From an uncultured Oscillospiraceae bacterium (GTDB lineage Bacteria; Bacillota; Clostridia; Oscillospirales; Ruminococcaceae): DNA of 13,305 nt. The notes under the pieces are model-generated. The model ran no database searches. It was not told the DNA's origin and saw only the letters and a list, made by a program, of their open reading frames with translations. The stretch's first letter is position 1. Every line of letters begins with the position of its first letter. The stretch spans positions 1 through 13,305 of the forward strand of contig CAJUSD010000057.1 of the NCBI GenBank assembly GCA_910589145.1, written 5' to 3'. The position numbers were made by a program, and so were the translations under genes. This document shows positions 12,539 to 13,305 of this stretch, one piece after another.

Positions 12539-13174
12539 ATGAAATTTAGACGTACTCAAAAAGGAATAGATTATCTTTTATGGATAGGGAATGATTCTAT
12601 TTATATTTGGAACAGAAAAGAAAATAAGGAAGAGCGTATTGACTTGTCTCCAGCAGAGAACATCCCCTATATTCCAAAATTCCATACAGTCTGGGATGAA
12701 ACATACTCTTTTGATACAATAAACCGGGCTTTGGGGGGAAACCCCTGGATACATATAAAACGCGTTATGATGGCAGTGCCGGACGATATTACAAGGATCG
12801 AAAGGCAGGCATTGACAGAATTTGCATTAATGGCTGGGATAGGCAGAAAACTTGCTTTATGTTCTCAAAGCCTTTTATTAAGCCCCTTAGCTGCAAGGTA
12901 TATTTCAATAACATGGAGCTGCCGCTGTTTCAGTATTTGCCTGGTAAATGATGGAATTCCCGTGAAAAAAAGCTGGGTTGGTATTTCCAATGCCCAAAGT
13001 GACTTAATAGCTGAAATCAAAAATATTGATTCTGGCGAAAACCTTCCGGTTTTTTACCCGCAAATAGAGGAACCTCCCTTTCCAATAAAAATTGGAGTTG
13101 GATTGTCTCTGAAGAGGCTGGCTAAAAGCTTATCTGGAGAATCCATATTCCCATTAAAAGGGAAAATTACCTAA
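12539..13174 (+). CDS. Short, degenerate MreB/actin-fold-like protein
   Basis: A 211-aa protein, function unknown. Residues 72-120 (IHIKRVMMAVPDDITRIERQ, then ALTEFALMAG and LCSQSLLLSPLAAR) follow the MreB pattern 'rvlvcVPsgvTeVErrAlreaA..AGarevyLieePmAAAiGa' over about 50 residues. Before this, KGIDYLLWIGNDSIYIWN (8-25) sits where MreB has the phosphate-1 loop IDLGTANTLIYV. ISITWSCRCFSICLVNDG (122-139) sits where it has DIGGGTTEVAVI, and IGVGLSLKRLAKSL (185-198) where it has the adenosine motif TGGGALLxxLdxxL. The fold pattern is kept, but the glycine/threonine/aspartate residues that bind ATP are lost, and much of domain II is missing (MreB is about 340 aa). ATG 12539 is chosen because GGAAAGGA lies 11 bases upstream; the longer frame from 12485 would be made from repeat sequence. 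It is divergent from pyrC. The family call is moderate. Confidence 0.6.
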   Translation: MKFRRTQKGIDYLLWIGNDSIYIWNRKENKEERIDLSPAENIPYIPKFHTVWDETYSFDTINRALGGNPWIHIKRVMMAVPDDITRIERQALTEFALMAGIGRKLALCSQSLLLSPLAARYISITWSCRCFSICLVNDGIPVKKSWVGISNAQSDLIAEIKNIDSGENLPVFYPQIEEPPFPIKIGVGLSLKRLAKSLSGESIFPLKGKIT

Positions 13175-13305
13175 AATAATCTTGTAAAAACAGGCAGTCT
13201 GACAAATTGTAAAAATTCCTCCCGCATACTATACTGGAACTATCAAATTATATCTGCGAATTGTCAAGTTAAGTGCAAAGATTTGTGGAAGAAAAATTCA
13301 AAGGG
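13175..13305. other. Right-edge non-coding sequence
   Basis: No terminator hairpin and no start of another gene can be supported. CATACTATA near 13225-13233 resembles a sporulation or sigma-A -10 region but has no correctly spaced partner box. Confidence 0.3.

Noticed and set aside
13224..13250. GCATA and CAAATTA as a sigma-F/G type promoter at the right edge
   Set aside because: The spacing and the -10 box do not fit a sporulation consensus, and the downstream gene is outside the window.
1..13305. CRISPR array, tRNA or rRNA genes
   Set aside because: No regularly spaced identical repeats with unique spacers, and no tRNA or rRNA-like sequence was found on either strand.

Overview
The window reads as chromosomal DNA of an anaerobic, spore-forming Firmicute of the class Clostridia. 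The reasons are a sporulation gene (spoIIP) next to lepA, strong AGGAGG-type ribosome sites, frequent TTG/GTG starts, moderate G+C, and a Clostridia-style long PRPP synthetase beside pyrimidine genes. The genus cannot be told from the sequence. All recognised genes lie on the minus strand except the last one.

Layout from left to right. (1) 1-1900: an AT-rich island with one complete tyrosine integrase. On each side of it is a pair of AARCACCA repeats 11 bp apart, which look like integrase arm-binding sites. No excisionase or cargo gene is visible, so this may be a very small or decayed integrative element. (2) 1901-2872: a DEDDh 3'-5' exonuclease with a C-terminal zinc-ribbon-like segment, starting at a GTG and followed by a terminator. 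(3) 3209-5020: lepA (EF-4), TTG start, with its own extended -10 promoter. (4) 5515-7296: spoIIP and a small unrecognised membrane protein, 33 bp apart, behind a good match to a sigma-E promoter. They end at a terminator before lepA. (5) 7361-8281: a MerR-type regulator with a membrane anchor and an extracytoplasmic C-terminal domain, behind a textbook MerR promoter (19-bp spacer carrying a palindrome). (6) 8432-8595: a 164-bp MITE-like insertion with inverted ends and a TTA target duplication, downstream of prs. (7) 8632-12173: pyrC-pyrF-prs, one apparent operon for pyrimidine/PRPP synthesis behind a strong sigma-A promoter. (8) 12539-13174 (plus strand): a 211-aa protein that looks like a shortened MreB/actin-fold protein without recognisable nucleotide-binding motifs.

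Three intergenic gaps (about 3046-3146, 5170-5480 and 12361-12523) hold diverged copies of one GC-rich repeat family with a conserved GTTCAGC/GCTGAAC hairpin. They appear in both orientations.

How the genes work together: PyrC makes dihydroorotate, Prs makes the PRPP used to turn orotate into OMP, and PyrF converts OMP to UMP. SpoIIP is a peptidoglycan enzyme of the engulfment machinery, and the small membrane protein behind it is probably expressed with it. The best candidates for something little described are the degenerate MreB-like protein, the membrane-tethered MerR regulator, the small protein in the spoIIP unit, the integrase-only island and the two repeat/MITE families.
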